Below, in pieces: positions 12,542-19,788 of a stretch of DNA of 64,000 bases (the first letter of the stretch is position 1; every line of letters begins with the position of its first letter). The notes below the pieces were generated by a model. It saw only the letters and a list, made by a program, of their open reading frames with translations, was not told where the DNA came from and searched no databases. The stretch covers positions 372,001 through 436,000 of the forward strand of contig CCRI01000001.1 in assembly GCA_000985875.1 (NCBI GenBank). The letters run 5' to 3'. Source of the DNA: Neorhizobium galegae bv. officinalis. Its GTDB lineage: Bacteria; Pseudomonadota; Alphaproteobacteria; Rhizobiales; Rhizobiaceae. Both the position numbers and the translations under genes were made by a program.

Positions 12542-12736
12542 TCAGTCGTCCTTGCCGGGCTTTTCCAGGCGGCTCTGGTCGAGCCCCTTCTCCGCCTTGT
12601 CGTTGCGTGCCTTGGTCAGGGATTTTTCGACCTTGGTACGGCCGAAGGTGAGGCGGTTCTGTTCCGCCTCCTTTTCCTTTTCGAGCCGTTCCCTGGCTTT
12701 GCGGAACTGGCGAAGGTTGACGATTTCGGCGCTCAT
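12542..12736 (-). CDS. DUF4169 family protein
   Basis: A 64-residue, highly charged, Lys/Arg/Glu-rich helical protein. The N-terminus MSAEIVNLRQFRKARER and the conserved core NRLTFGRTK identify DUF4169, a short family of unknown function in alphaproteobacteria. It lies 21 bp downstream of sspB on the same strand, so the two are probably co-transcribed. No membrane segment or cysteine is present; composition suggests an RNA- or protein-binding helix. Confidence 0.85.
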   Translation of the reverse strand: MSAEIVNLRQFRKARERLEKEKEAEQNRLTFGRTKVEKSLTKARNDKAEKGLDQSRLEKPGKDD

Positions 12737-12757
12737 GGCTGACGCGCCTCCCGGCGC

Positions 12758-13264
12758 TTACTGCTTCTTGCGGAAGGAATCGAGCGAGATGACCGAGCCG
12801 GGCTTCTTCTCTTCGCCCGGCTTGGCTTCGGTGTCGGCAGACTTGGAAATGGCTTCTACGGGGATGGCGGTGATTTCGGCGGTGGTGTTCTCGTCCTCGT
12901 CGGCGAGCGGCACTTCGAATTCAAGCTCGAAATTCACCGAAGGGTCGTAGAAGCCGCGAATGGCATTGAAGGGAACGACCAGGCGTTCCGGGGTGTCGGA
13001 GAAGGAAAGGCCGACCTCGAACTGGGTATCGGAGACCTTGAGATCCCAGAACTGGTGCTGGACGACGATGGTCATCTGTTCCGCGTACTTCGCCTTGAGG
13101 TGCTGCGAGATGCGCACGCCGGGGGCGCCGGTCAGGAAGGTGATGAAGAAATGATGGTCGCCCGGCAGACGGCCCGTGGCCGCAACCTCGGTCAAAACCT
13201 TACGGATGACGCCGCGCAAAGCGTCCTGCGCCAGAATATCGTAACGGATGTGGTCCTGCCCCAT
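12758..13264 (-). CDS. sspB: SspB-like ClpXP protease adaptor
   Basis: A 168-residue adaptor that captures ssrA-tagged polypeptides and hands them to ClpXP. The N-terminal globular domain (MGQDHIRYDILAQDALRG ... HHFFITFLTG, then WDLKV and FSDTPERLVVPF) matches alphaproteobacterial SspB. A flexible acidic linker follows, and the C-terminal peptide GSVISLDSFRKKQ is the typical ClpX-docking tail. The ATG at 13264 has AGGA seven bases upstream and gives the usual start; an ATG at 13282 would add six residues. The tmRNA gene that makes the tag lies directly upstream on the same strand. Confidence 0.93.
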   Translation of the reverse strand: MGQDHIRYDILAQDALRGVIRKVLTEVAATGRLPGDHHFFITFLTGAPGVRISQHLKAKYAEQMTIVVQHQFWDLKVSDTQFEVGLSFSDTPERLVVPFNAIRGFYDPSVNFELEFEVPLADEDENTTAEITAIPVEAISKSADTEAKPGEEKKPGSVISLDSFRKKQ

Positions 13265-13324
13265 ACGGTCCTGTCTTTCCATTCTCTCGTCTTTTAGTCA
13301 GACGCGTTATGCCATGCCGACCGG

Positions 13325-13722
13325 TTGCGGGGAAGCCCCGACGAGCATCCGAGTCAGTTCCATAGTATTCGACTGGGGAGCGAAGGTGAAGGCTTCTGTT
13401 GCCAGGTGCCTTCGGACCCCGCCTTAAAGTGCTACCTCCAAGGACTTAGTTCGGATTTCCCGCACCGCCATTAGGCAGCGAGAGCATAACCCTTAGCGTT
13501 GTTGTCGTTTGCAACTACACTTTTTGACCCGATAACGGTGGTATCATGCCGAGCAAAAGTTCGATCTTTAAGCCCTTGTCGATCCTATTTCGCCCCCATC
13601 AAAAGCCGGTCCGCAAGGTTTGCATGCGACCGACCGGTTTTTGGTGGAGGCGCCGGGTACCGCCCCCGGGTCCAATAGGTTTATTACACCGACCGTTTAT
13701 TGCCATAGCCGGACCGAAGTCC
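13325..13722 (-). ncRNA. ssrA: tmRNA, circularly permuted two-piece alphaproteobacterial type
   Basis: Read on the minus strand, the acceptor piece comes first (about 13722-13642). It has a T-stem CCGGG-GGCGGTA-CCCGG and ends CGCCTCC-ACCA. An intervening hairpin (13641-13598) follows. The coding piece starts at 13597 with GGGGGCGAAATAGG, and its first seven bases pair with CGCCTCC (one G-U) to form the acceptor stem. The tag reading frame is 13512-13471 and encodes ANDNNAKGYALAA then TAA, preceded by TAGTTGCA as expected for the resume site. Outer boundaries are approximate. tmRNA rescues stalled ribosomes and tags the product for proteolysis. Confidence 0.93.
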
Positions 13723-13731
13723 GGCAACCGT

Positions 13732-13760
13732 GATATAGGCGCTTCCTCCCCTGGTGAAAA
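13732..13760 (-). promoter_or_regulatory. Probable ssrA promoter
   Basis: On the minus strand TTTTCA (-35, 13760-13755), a 17-bp spacer and TATATC (-10, 13737-13732) would start transcription about ten bases before the tmRNA acceptor piece. Each hexamer matches the sigma-70 consensus at four positions. Confidence 0.5.
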
Positions 13761-13977
13761 GGGGTGGCAAGCGTGAAAGGCCCCGATTACCTCTCCGTCA
13801 CGATGAATTTTGCCTCCGGCTCGGAAGAATGGGGCTCCGATCGCTGTTCCTGGCCGTTCAGGCGGGTGCAGCCAGCATTCCTGACCGGCATTATGGTGCA
13901 TCGCGGCGTCGAGCCGGTCTTCCAGGGAGCAGGCCGCGCTCCTGACGAAGCGCGGCCGCAGGATCACTTTAGCAGGG

Positions 13978-14262
13978 TCACTTTACCTGCGTGACCGTCA
14001 GCTTGCCGTTGACCCGTTCTGCGACGAACTGCACGTTCGCCCCCTCCTTCAGCTTGGCCAGCAACGCATCGTCGCCGACCTGAAAGACCATGGTCATGGC
14101 GGGCATTTCGAGACCCTTCAGCTCCTCGTGGATGAGCGTGACCTTCTTGGCCTTGGCATCGACCTTCTTGACGGTGGCCTTGGTGAATTCCTGGGCGAAT
14201 GCACCAGCTGCAGAGGTAAGGGTGAGCGTCGCTGCTACCGCGAGTTTGATGATGGTTCGCAT
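13978..14262 (-). CDS. CusF-like periplasmic copper-binding protein
   Basis: A 94-residue secreted protein. A signal peptide at about 1-23 is followed by a small OB-fold of the CusF/CusF_Ec family, recognisable from VDAKAKKVTLIHEEL and the metal-binding stretch MPAMTMVFQV. Aligned by eye to E. coli CusF, the two methionines and a histidine are kept, but the tryptophan that stacks on Cu(I) is replaced by methionine. A likely role is to bind Cu(I)/Ag(I) in the periplasm. AAGGAG precedes the ATG. It is the last gene of the copper operon. Confidence 0.88.
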   Translation of the reverse strand: MRTIIKLAVAATLTLTSAAGAFAQEFTKATVKKVDAKAKKVTLIHEELKGLEMPAMTMVFQVGDDALLAKLKEGANVQFVAERVNGKLTVTQVK

Positions 14263-14281
14263 TTCCGGTCTCCTTCTGACC

Positions 14282-14761
14282 TTACTTGTTGGCGACGGTG
14301 ACGTCGCCGTGCATTCCGGCGTCGTAGTGGCCGGGAACGAGGCAGGCGATCTTGAAGATGCCGTCATTGGTGAATTTCCAGACGATGTCGCCGGACTTGC
14401 CCGGCTTCAGGCGGATCGCGTTCGGATCGTCATGCTCCATGTCCGGAAACTTCTCCATGACCGCCTTGTGCTCCATCACCTTCGCCTCCTGGTCGAGGAC
14501 GAACTCGTGGTCGAGCTCGCCTTCGTTCTTGATGGTGAAGCGGATGGTCTGGCCCTTGCGGACTTTGAAGTCGTTCGGGGTGAAGATCATCTTGCCGTCG
14601 GGTGTCTCCTTCATGCTGACGCGGATGGTCTGGCTGACCTTCGACTTGTCGCCGGGTTCGCCGACGGCCATGGCTTCACCGTGGCCGCCGGCGTGACTGC
14701 CCGATGCCAGAACCGGCGTTGCGAGGGTGGCGAGGAGGAGGCCGAGGATTGCAGTTTTCAT
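14282..14761 (-). CDS. Periplasmic cupredoxin (type 1 copper protein)
   Basis: A 159-residue plastocyanin-like protein with a signal peptide (about 1-19) and a His/Gly-rich mature N-terminus (GSHAGGHGEAM). The type 1 copper ligands are all visible: His85 in LDHEFVLD, then Cys140, His145 and Met150 in CLVPGHYDAGM. A Met/His-rich insertion (about 96-110) may bind extra copper. Similar cupredoxins accompany multicopper oxidases in copper-resistance loci. The ATG at 14761 has AGGA at good spacing; the ATG at 14767 is too close to it. It is 34 bp downstream of the oxidase gene. Confidence 0.9.
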   Translation of the reverse strand: MKTAILGLLLATLATPVLASGSHAGGHGEAMAVGEPGDKSKVSQTIRVSMKETPDGKMIFTPNDFKVRKGQTIRFTIKNEGELDHEFVLDQEAKVMEHKAVMEKFPDMEHDDPNAIRLKPGKSGDIVWKFTNDGIFKIACLVPGHYDAGMHGDVTVANK

Positions 14762-14795
14762 AGTCATGTCCTTTGATTGTTTTTGGAGTGTTCGA

Positions 14796-16154
14796 TCAGC
14801 CGTGTTTCGAATGTTTCGAGGGCGGCTGCGTCTTTGCGTCTTTGGCCTTGGGGGCGTCGGGGAGGCTTCCCGTCCACTCCCAGGCCTGCGTGCCGGGCGG
14901 GTTCTCGTACCAGCCCGGATCGGTGTAATCGCCCGCCGAGATGCCCTCGCGGACTTTCACCACGGAGAACATGCCACCCATCTCGATGGGGCCGTGCGGT
15001 CCCCAGCCAGTCATCATGGGGACGGTGTTCTCCGGGATTTCCATCGACATTTCGCCCATGTCGGCCATGCCGGCGGTACCCATCGGCATGTATTCGGGGC
15101 GGATCTGCCTGATCTTTTTGGTGACCTCCTTCTTGTCGACGCCGATGAAGGTCGGGATGTCGTGGCCCATCGCGTTCATCGTGTGATGCGACTTGTGGCA
15201 ATGGATCGCCCAGTCGCCGACATGCTTTGCGTCGAACTCGTAGGCCCGCATCGCGCCGACGGGAATGTCGATACTGACCTCCGGCCAGCGTGCCTCGGGC
15301 CGAACCCAGCCACCATCGGTGCAGGTCACTTCGAAATCGTAGCCGTGCATGTGGATCGGATGGTTGGTCATCGTCAGGTTACCGACGCGGACGCGGACCT
15401 TGTCGTTCTTCGAGACCACCAACGGATCGATGCCCGGGAAGATGCGGCTGTTCCAGGTCCAGAGATTGAAGTCGGTCATCTCCATGACGCGCGGCACATA
15501 GGTTCCGGGATCGATGTCATAGGCGCTGAGCAGGAAAACGAAGTCGCGGTCCACCGGCATGAACTTCGGGTCCTTGGGATGGACGACGAAGAACCCCATC
15601 ATGCCCATCGCCATCTGGACCATCTCGTCCGAATGCGGGTGGTACATGAAGGTCCCGGACTTCACGAGGTCGAACTCGTAGACGAAGGTCTTGCCGACCG
15701 GAATGTGCGGCTGCGACAGCCCGCCGACGCCGTCCATGCCCGATGGCAGGATCATGCCGTGCCAGTGGACGGTGGTGTGCTCGGGCAGCTTGTTGGTCAC
15801 GAAGATTCGGACCCGGTCGCCTTCGACCGCCTCGATCGTCGGGCCCGGCGACTGGCCGTTGTAGCCCCAGAGATAGGCGGTCATGCCTTCCGCCATCTCG
15901 CGCTCGACAGGCTCGGCGACGAGATGGAACTCCTTGACGCCGTTGTTCATGCGGAAGGGCAGCGTCCATCCGTTGAGCGTCACGACCGGGTTGTAGTCGG
16001 GGCCGGCAGACGGCCGGACCGGCGTCTGGGTTGCTGCGGAATCCATGACGGCAGCTTCCGGCAGACCCATGTTGGAGGTCTGACTCCACGACTGGGAGGA
16101 GACGAGGGCGGCTCCGGCGGCACCAGCTCCCAGCAATTGTCTTCTACTGAACAT
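14796..16154 (-). CDS. Tat-exported multicopper oxidase
   Basis: A 452-residue periplasmic copper oxidase. The N-terminus has a twin-arginine signal (SRRQLLGAG). All four copper-ligand blocks are present: HWHG (130-133), HPH (172-174), HPIHMH (265-270) and HCHKSHHTMNAM (318-329), the last supplying the Cys, His and Met of the type 1 site. A Met-rich tail (MPMGTAGMADMGEMSM, about 360-375) resembles the Cu(I)-binding loops of CueO/CopA. Its likely role is oxidation of Cu(I) to less toxic Cu(II). It lies between the TolC-type gene and the cupredoxin gene in one operon. Confidence 0.93.
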   Translation of the reverse strand: MFSRRQLLGAGAAGAALVSSQSWSQTSNMGLPEAAVMDSAATQTPVRPSAGPDYNPVVTLNGWTLPFRMNNGVKEFHLVAEPVEREMAEGMTAYLWGYNGQSPGPTIEAVEGDRVRIFVTNKLPEHTTVHWHGMILPSGMDGVGGLSQPHIPVGKTFVYEFDLVKSGTFMYHPHSDEMVQMAMGMMGFFVVHPKDPKFMPVDRDFVFLLSAYDIDPGTYVPRVMEMTDFNLWTWNSRIFPGIDPLVVSKNDKVRVRVGNLTMTNHPIHMHGYDFEVTCTDGGWVRPEARWPEVSIDIPVGAMRAYEFDAKHVGDWAIHCHKSHHTMNAMGHDIPTFIGVDKKEVTKKIRQIRPEYMPMGTAGMADMGEMSMEIPENTVPMMTGWGPHGPIEMGGMFSVVKVREGISAGDYTDPGWYENPPGTQAWEWTGSLPDAPKAKDAKTQPPSKHSKHG

Positions 16155-16169
16155 TCTCGTTTTCCTTTC

Positions 16170-17639
16170 TCAATGTCCGCCATTTTCGGCTTCTTCAGCC
16201 GAAGCGACCTCGGTCTCTGCCGAGGCGGAACCGGTGCTGCCGCCATAGATGACGGGGGCAAGGTTCGCTTCGGCGAGCCAGAAGTCGCGTTTGGCGTTGA
16301 CGGCGAGGATGGTGGAGTCGATCTTTTCGCGGGTGTCGGCGATCAGTTCGAAGGTGCTGGTGATCATACCGTTGTAGGAGAGGAGGGACTGCTCCTCGAT
16401 GGCATTGCGCAACGGCAGGACGCTGTTTCGGTAATGGCGTGCGATGTCGTAGTTCGACTTGTAGGCCAGATAGACAGAGCGCGCCTGCGAACGGGCGTTG
16501 ACCGCAAGTTCCGCCAGCTGGTTGGCTGCCCGCATGTAGGCGAGTTCACCCTTGCGCAGACGCGCCTGTCCGGAATCGAAGATCGGGATCTTGAACTCCA
16601 GCGACGCGGTCTTCGACACGTCCGAGAGGATCTTGCCGTCCTCGCGCTCGCGTTCCTTTTCGTAATTGCCGACCAGTTCGATGTCGGTGACGATGCGGGT
16701 GACATCTTCGAGCTTGTAGGACTGGGCGGTAGCCTCAAGCTCCAGCCGGGCGACCTGCAGATCCATGCGCTTGTGAATCGACTCGGCCTCGATGTCGTCG
16801 CGCTTGATCAATGCCTTCGGCAGCGAGGGGAGACGGTTCGGAATCTGGAAGTCGATCTCGGAGCCGGAAAGGCCCATCAGCCTGACCAGCTCTTCCTTGG
16901 CAAGCTTTGCTTCGAGCCTTGCCTTGGCAGTCTCGCCGGTCAGTTCCGCATAGAAGACGTGTTCACGTGCCTGGTCGGCCTTCGGCATCGATCCGGCTTC
17001 GCCGATCTTCTTGGCGAGTTCGGACGCAGCGTCGGCGGCTACCTTGGCCTGGTTGAGGTAGGCGACGTTTTCCCAGGCCGCCACGGCGTTGATCCAGGCT
17101 CGTCGCGTTTCGGCGGCGAGAGAGATCGTGGCGATGGCCGCGTTGAGCTGAGCCTGCCGGAAGCGTGTATCGGCCAGCTTGATGTTCTTGTCGTATGTCG
17201 CCAGCGCCAGGATATTGGCAGCGACTGCCCCTTCGAGAACGCGATAGGCCTCAAGTCCGGGAGTAGCTATCCCGGTCAGGCCGACGGAAAAGGTCGGAAA
17301 GACCGAAAGCTGGGTCTGCCATGCGTCCGCAGCACTATCCCCGAGATCGGCATAGGAGGCCTGCAGGCCCTTGTTGTTCAGGAGGGCGACCTGGACCGCG
17401 GTCTCGACGTCGACGGTCTTTCTGGCCATCAGCGCCTTTACGCGGTCCCGGACTGCCTGGGCCTGCTGTCGGTTCTGGACCCACACGGTTTGCTTGCCGG
17501 TGGCCTCGCTGCTTTTAGACGAGGCATTCACGAAACCGGCATCTTTGGCGGCGTAGTCCGTCGCAACGCAGCCGGCGGCGACGAGGGGAAGCACGATGAC
17601 GGACACGAGCTTGATGTGACGTGCAATCATCCCGCTCAT
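16170..17639 (-). CDS. TolC-family outer-membrane protein/lipoprotein of the copper operon
   Basis: A 489-residue outer-membrane efflux protein. The signal sequence ends in VAAGC, so the mature protein is probably lipidated. Two long helical repeats with the usual Ala/Glu/Arg/Leu content follow, including EFKIPIFDSGQARLRKGE near residue 345 and repeated SVYLAYKSNYDIARHYRN-type helices. The first possible ATG (17639) overlaps the preceding stop (ATGA); an ATG at 17630 has better ribosome-binding-site spacing (AAAGGA). No RND or other inner-membrane exporter is encoded beside it, which is unusual for the family. Confidence 0.9.
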   Translation of the reverse strand: MSGMIARHIKLVSVIVLPLVAAGCVATDYAAKDAGFVNASSKSSEATGKQTVWVQNRQQAQAVRDRVKALMARKTVDVETAVQVALLNNKGLQASYADLGDSAADAWQTQLSVFPTFSVGLTGIATPGLEAYRVLEGAVAANILALATYDKNIKLADTRFRQAQLNAAIATISLAAETRRAWINAVAAWENVAYLNQAKVAADAASELAKKIGEAGSMPKADQAREHVFYAELTGETAKARLEAKLAKEELVRLMGLSGSEIDFQIPNRLPSLPKALIKRDDIEAESIHKRMDLQVARLELEATAQSYKLEDVTRIVTDIELVGNYEKEREREDGKILSDVSKTASLEFKIPIFDSGQARLRKGELAYMRAANQLAELAVNARSQARSVYLAYKSNYDIARHYRNSVLPLRNAIEEQSLLSYNGMITSTFELIADTREKIDSTILAVNAKRDFWLAEANLAPVIYGGSTGSASAETEVASAEEAENGGH

Positions 17640-17854
17640 CCTTTTTTCGGAGCCTGGGCGTCGTTGAGACTGCGCCAGGGCTTCGGGTCGACGGGCATGC
17701 GATGGGTATAGCCGTCAATGGGGCTCCGATACCGGAGGGGCCTGACGTCGGGCACGGTGTCAGGGTAGTCTGTCGAAGCCACTACTTCAGGCAATGTGGA
17801 TGCACATCCGCTGGCAAAAAGCGGAAGAGCAACCACCAGGAACAAATGTTTCAT
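17636..17854 (-). CDS. Small lipoprotein of the copper operon
   Basis: A 72-residue protein with a signal peptide ending FASGC, hence a predicted lipoprotein. The mature part has DYPDTVPDVRPLRYRSP and a basic, Pro-rich end; there is no cysteine beyond the lipobox. Function is unknown; its place directly before the TolC-type gene, with overlapping stop and start (ATGA), suggests it works with that protein. The in-frame ATG at 17890 would give a longer product without a clean signal peptide, so 17854 is preferred, although no strong ribosome-binding site is visible. Confidence 0.75.
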   Translation of the reverse strand: MKHLFLVVALPLFASGCASTLPEVVASTDYPDTVPDVRPLRYRSPIDGYTHRMPVDPKPWRSLNDAQAPKKG

Positions 17855-17942
17855 GGTGAAAATCCGAGAATATGATCGCAATTGCGCCATGGCGCTCGCT
17901 CGCGCACAGGCACAGCAAGACCCGCCCTGCGGGTGCTATTTC

Positions 17943-18338
17943 TCAGATATTAGGTGGACGATGGAGGCTCGGCTTTTGACCGGCAGTATCGGTGTCGTCG
18001 ATGAATTCGCGAATGGAGACCACGCGCGGATGGCTCAACGAGGAGCCGGAGCAGGTGATGGCCGTAACACCGCAATAATCCGTGCAGCAGGAGTTCTTGG
18101 ATTTTTCCGGGCTGCCGTGGTCATGCTGGTTGCCGTGATGATCGGCATCGGCCATCGCAACGCGGTCGTCGCCATGGTGAGAGGCGTGACCATCTTCGAT
18201 CTGGGAAACCTGGGCGGCGCTCTCGGGATGCATCGCAGCGCTGACGGCAGAAAAGCTGTAGCCAGCCAGTGACAAGATCATCACCAGTCTGAACATCAGT
18301 GCCGTTGCCTTAGATGTGATTCGATACATCCCGCTCAT
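17943..18338 (-). CDS. His/Cys-rich small periplasmic protein, first gene of the copper operon
   Basis: A protein of about 131 residues. A hydrophobic segment (LVMILSLAGYSFSAVSA) acts as signal peptide. The mature part holds ten histidines, many in HH or HDH clusters (DGHASHHGDD, DADHHGNQHDHG), and four cysteines in NSCCTDYCGVTAITC, ending in a Pro-rich tail. Composition and position argue for metal binding, probably copper; no named family was recognised. Start codons at 18338, 18329 and 18296 all leave a signal peptide, so the exact start is open. It is followed by the lipoprotein gene after 88 bp. Confidence 0.75.
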   Translation of the reverse strand: MSGMYRITSKATALMFRLVMILSLAGYSFSAVSAAMHPESAAQVSQIEDGHASHHGDDRVAMADADHHGNQHDHGSPEKSKNSCCTDYCGVTAITCSGSSLSHPRVVSIREFIDDTDTAGQKPSLHRPPNI

Positions 18339-18499
18339 GCCTATGAGGATTGCCAGTGCCTTCGAGCTTGTCAATCGACGCCTTCTCAAACCACCGCTTC
18401 ACGTCGTTTGTGTGGCATCGCAACAACGCCGCGGCGGCAGCAAGGATGAACCCGCCGCAATCGGAACATTGAGGCAATCGCCCGCTTGGCGATGGCTTG

Positions 18500-18524
18500 C
18501 AGCTTCCCATACTGGGAAGGTCAA
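18500..18524 (-). promoter_or_regulatory. CueR/HmrR-type operator and -35, proximal copy
   Basis: A perfect dyad CTTCCCA-TAC-TGGGAAG (18503-18519) abuts a -35 element reading TTGACC on the minus strand (18524-18519). This is the layout of promoters activated by copper-sensing MerR proteins, with a 19-bp spacer. The -10 at that spacing (CAAGCC, 18499-18494) is poor. It points towards the copper operon 160 bp downstream. Confidence 0.65.
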
Positions 18525-18606
18525 GCGATTTTTTGCGGTGCGGCGACAATTCGAACTTCGCAACCGCCTATTCTCCATCTCCACGCGAAGTCACGAGATG
18601 GGGCGG

Positions 18607-18637
18607 ACGCTACAAGTTTCCGGCCTTGGAAGGTCAA
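18607..18637 (-). promoter_or_regulatory. CueR/HmrR-type operator-promoter, distal copy
   Basis: On the minus strand TTGACC (18637-18632) runs into CTTCCAAGGCCGGAA, a TTCC/GGAA dyad, and at the 19-bp spacing typical of MerR-type promoters a TAGCGT hexamer (18612-18607) follows. It has the same orientation as the proximal copy, 113 bp away. No cueR/hmrR gene lies in the window. Confidence 0.55.
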
Positions 18638-18795
18638 GCGCTTGAAGCCGCGTTTCAGGCATTCTGCTTTTGCTTGGATCGACGTTGACGGGCAGGCGGT
18701 GCCGTGCTTCATCATCGACCGGGAGTGTCATTTTCGGCCGGCGATGCCGGTCTCGAAAAGGCAGGGCAGGGCCCGGAGGGGATAGAGACGGCGTC

Positions 18796-19689
18796 ATGGG
18801 CAAGCGGATCGTATTCACCGGCGGCAGCGGCAAGGCCGGACGGCATGTGGTGCCGTATCTTCTGGGGCAGGGGCATGAGGTCTTCAACCTCGACCTGGTG
18901 CCGCTCGATTGCCCCGGCGTCAACACGCTGATTACCGATCTGAGGGACGGCGGCGAGACCTTTAACGCGCTCTCGATGCATTTCGGCTTCAAGGGACTGG
19001 ACAGCGGCAAGGGACCGGCACCGGTCGATGCGGTGGTGCATTTCGCCGCCGTGCCGCGCATCCTGATGCGCCCCGACAACGCGACATTCTCGGCCAACAC
19101 GATCTCCACCTACAATGTCATCGAGGCGGCGATGAAGCTCGGCATCCCCAAGGTGATAATCGCGTCCAGCGAGACGACCTATGGGGTCTGCTTTGCCGAG
19201 GGCGACAAAGACTATCATTCGTTTCCGCTCACCGAGGATTATGATGTCGACCCGATGGACAGCTACGGCCTGTCGAAAGTGGTCAACGAGAAGACGGCGC
19301 GTGCCTTTTCCATGCGTTTCGGCGCCGATATCTATGCGCTTCGGATCGGCAACGTGATATCGCCGGAAGACTATAGCCGCTTCCCCGCCTTTCTCGCGGA
19401 CCCGCCGTCGCGCAAACGCAATGCCTGGAGCTATATCGATGCGCGCGATCTCGGCCAGATCGTGCATCTCTGCATCGAAAAGGGCGGACTGGGCTTCCAG
19501 GTCTTCAACGCGGTCAACGACACGATCACGTCTCGCGAGCCGACCCGGCCGTTCCTGGAACGCTGGGCGCCCGGCACGCCCATCGTCGGCGAGATCGGCG
19601 AATTCGAGGCTCCGATCAGCAACCGCAAGATCCGGGACGTGCTGGGCTTTTCCGAAAACCACAACTGGCGGAAATACGTTTCCGACTGA
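18796..19689 (+). CDS. NAD-dependent epimerase/dehydratase family protein
   Basis: A 297-residue extended short-chain dehydrogenase. The nucleotide-binding loop GGSGKAGRHV (about 8-17) opens the Rossmann fold. DLVPLDCPG holds the acidic residue that favours NAD, and the active-site Y-x3-K appears in SYGLSKVVNEK (about 156-166). Family members act on nucleotide sugars or related substrates; no specific activity can be assigned. The ATG at 18796 is chosen because the fold starts at once; an upstream GGAGGGGAT is rather distant. It is transcribed away from the copper operon and towards thyA. Confidence 0.85.
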   Translation: MGKRIVFTGGSGKAGRHVVPYLLGQGHEVFNLDLVPLDCPGVNTLITDLRDGGETFNALSMHFGFKGLDSGKGPAPVDAVVHFAAVPRILMRPDNATFSANTISTYNVIEAAMKLGIPKVIIASSETTYGVCFAEGDKDYHSFPLTEDYDVDPMDSYGLSKVVNEKTARAFSMRFGADIYALRIGNVISPEDYSRFPAFLADPPSRKRNAWSYIDARDLGQIVHLCIEKGGLGFQVFNAVNDTITSREPTRPFLERWAPGTPIVGEIGEFEAPISNRKIRDVLGFSENHNWRKYVSD

Positions 19690-19727
19690 TCCGGACCGCT
19701 AAAACAGGGGAAAGCCGTCAAACGAGA

Positions 19728-19756
19728 TTGGTCGGGCCGTCCTGTGCTACTATATG
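19728..19756 (+). promoter_or_regulatory. Probable thyA-folA promoter
   Basis: TTGGTC (19728-19733), a 17-bp spacer and TATATG (19751-19756) lie 33 bp before the thyA start. Confidence 0.5.
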
Positions 19757-19788
19757 ATTCCATGACGATGGAATCGGCGGCCTGACCC

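Noticed and set aside
13599..13967. 122-codon minus-strand ORF upstream of and overlapping ssrA
   Set aside because: It runs through the tmRNA acceptor piece and promoter, ends inside the intervening hairpin, and resembles no protein family. The part from 13761 to 13977 appears to be plain intergenic DNA.
14727..17711. Very long open frame (994 codons) on the plus strand across the copper operon
   Set aside because: It is antisense to five genes with clear signal peptides and metal motifs, is rich in His/Arg/Asp as expected for a mirror frame in GC-rich DNA, and has no domain.
18310..18549. 79-codon minus-strand ORF (with CSDCGGF and CHTNDVKRW) upstream of the His/Cys-rich gene
   Set aside because: Its start lies upstream of the proximal CueR-type promoter and it has no ribosome-binding site. 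A shorter internal start cannot be excluded, but evidence is too thin to annotate it.
13325..18795. Idea that the copper operon is an island inserted at the tmRNA gene
   Set aside because: tmRNA genes are common integration targets, but there is no integrase, no duplicated ssrA end was seen by eye, and the ssrA gene is intact.
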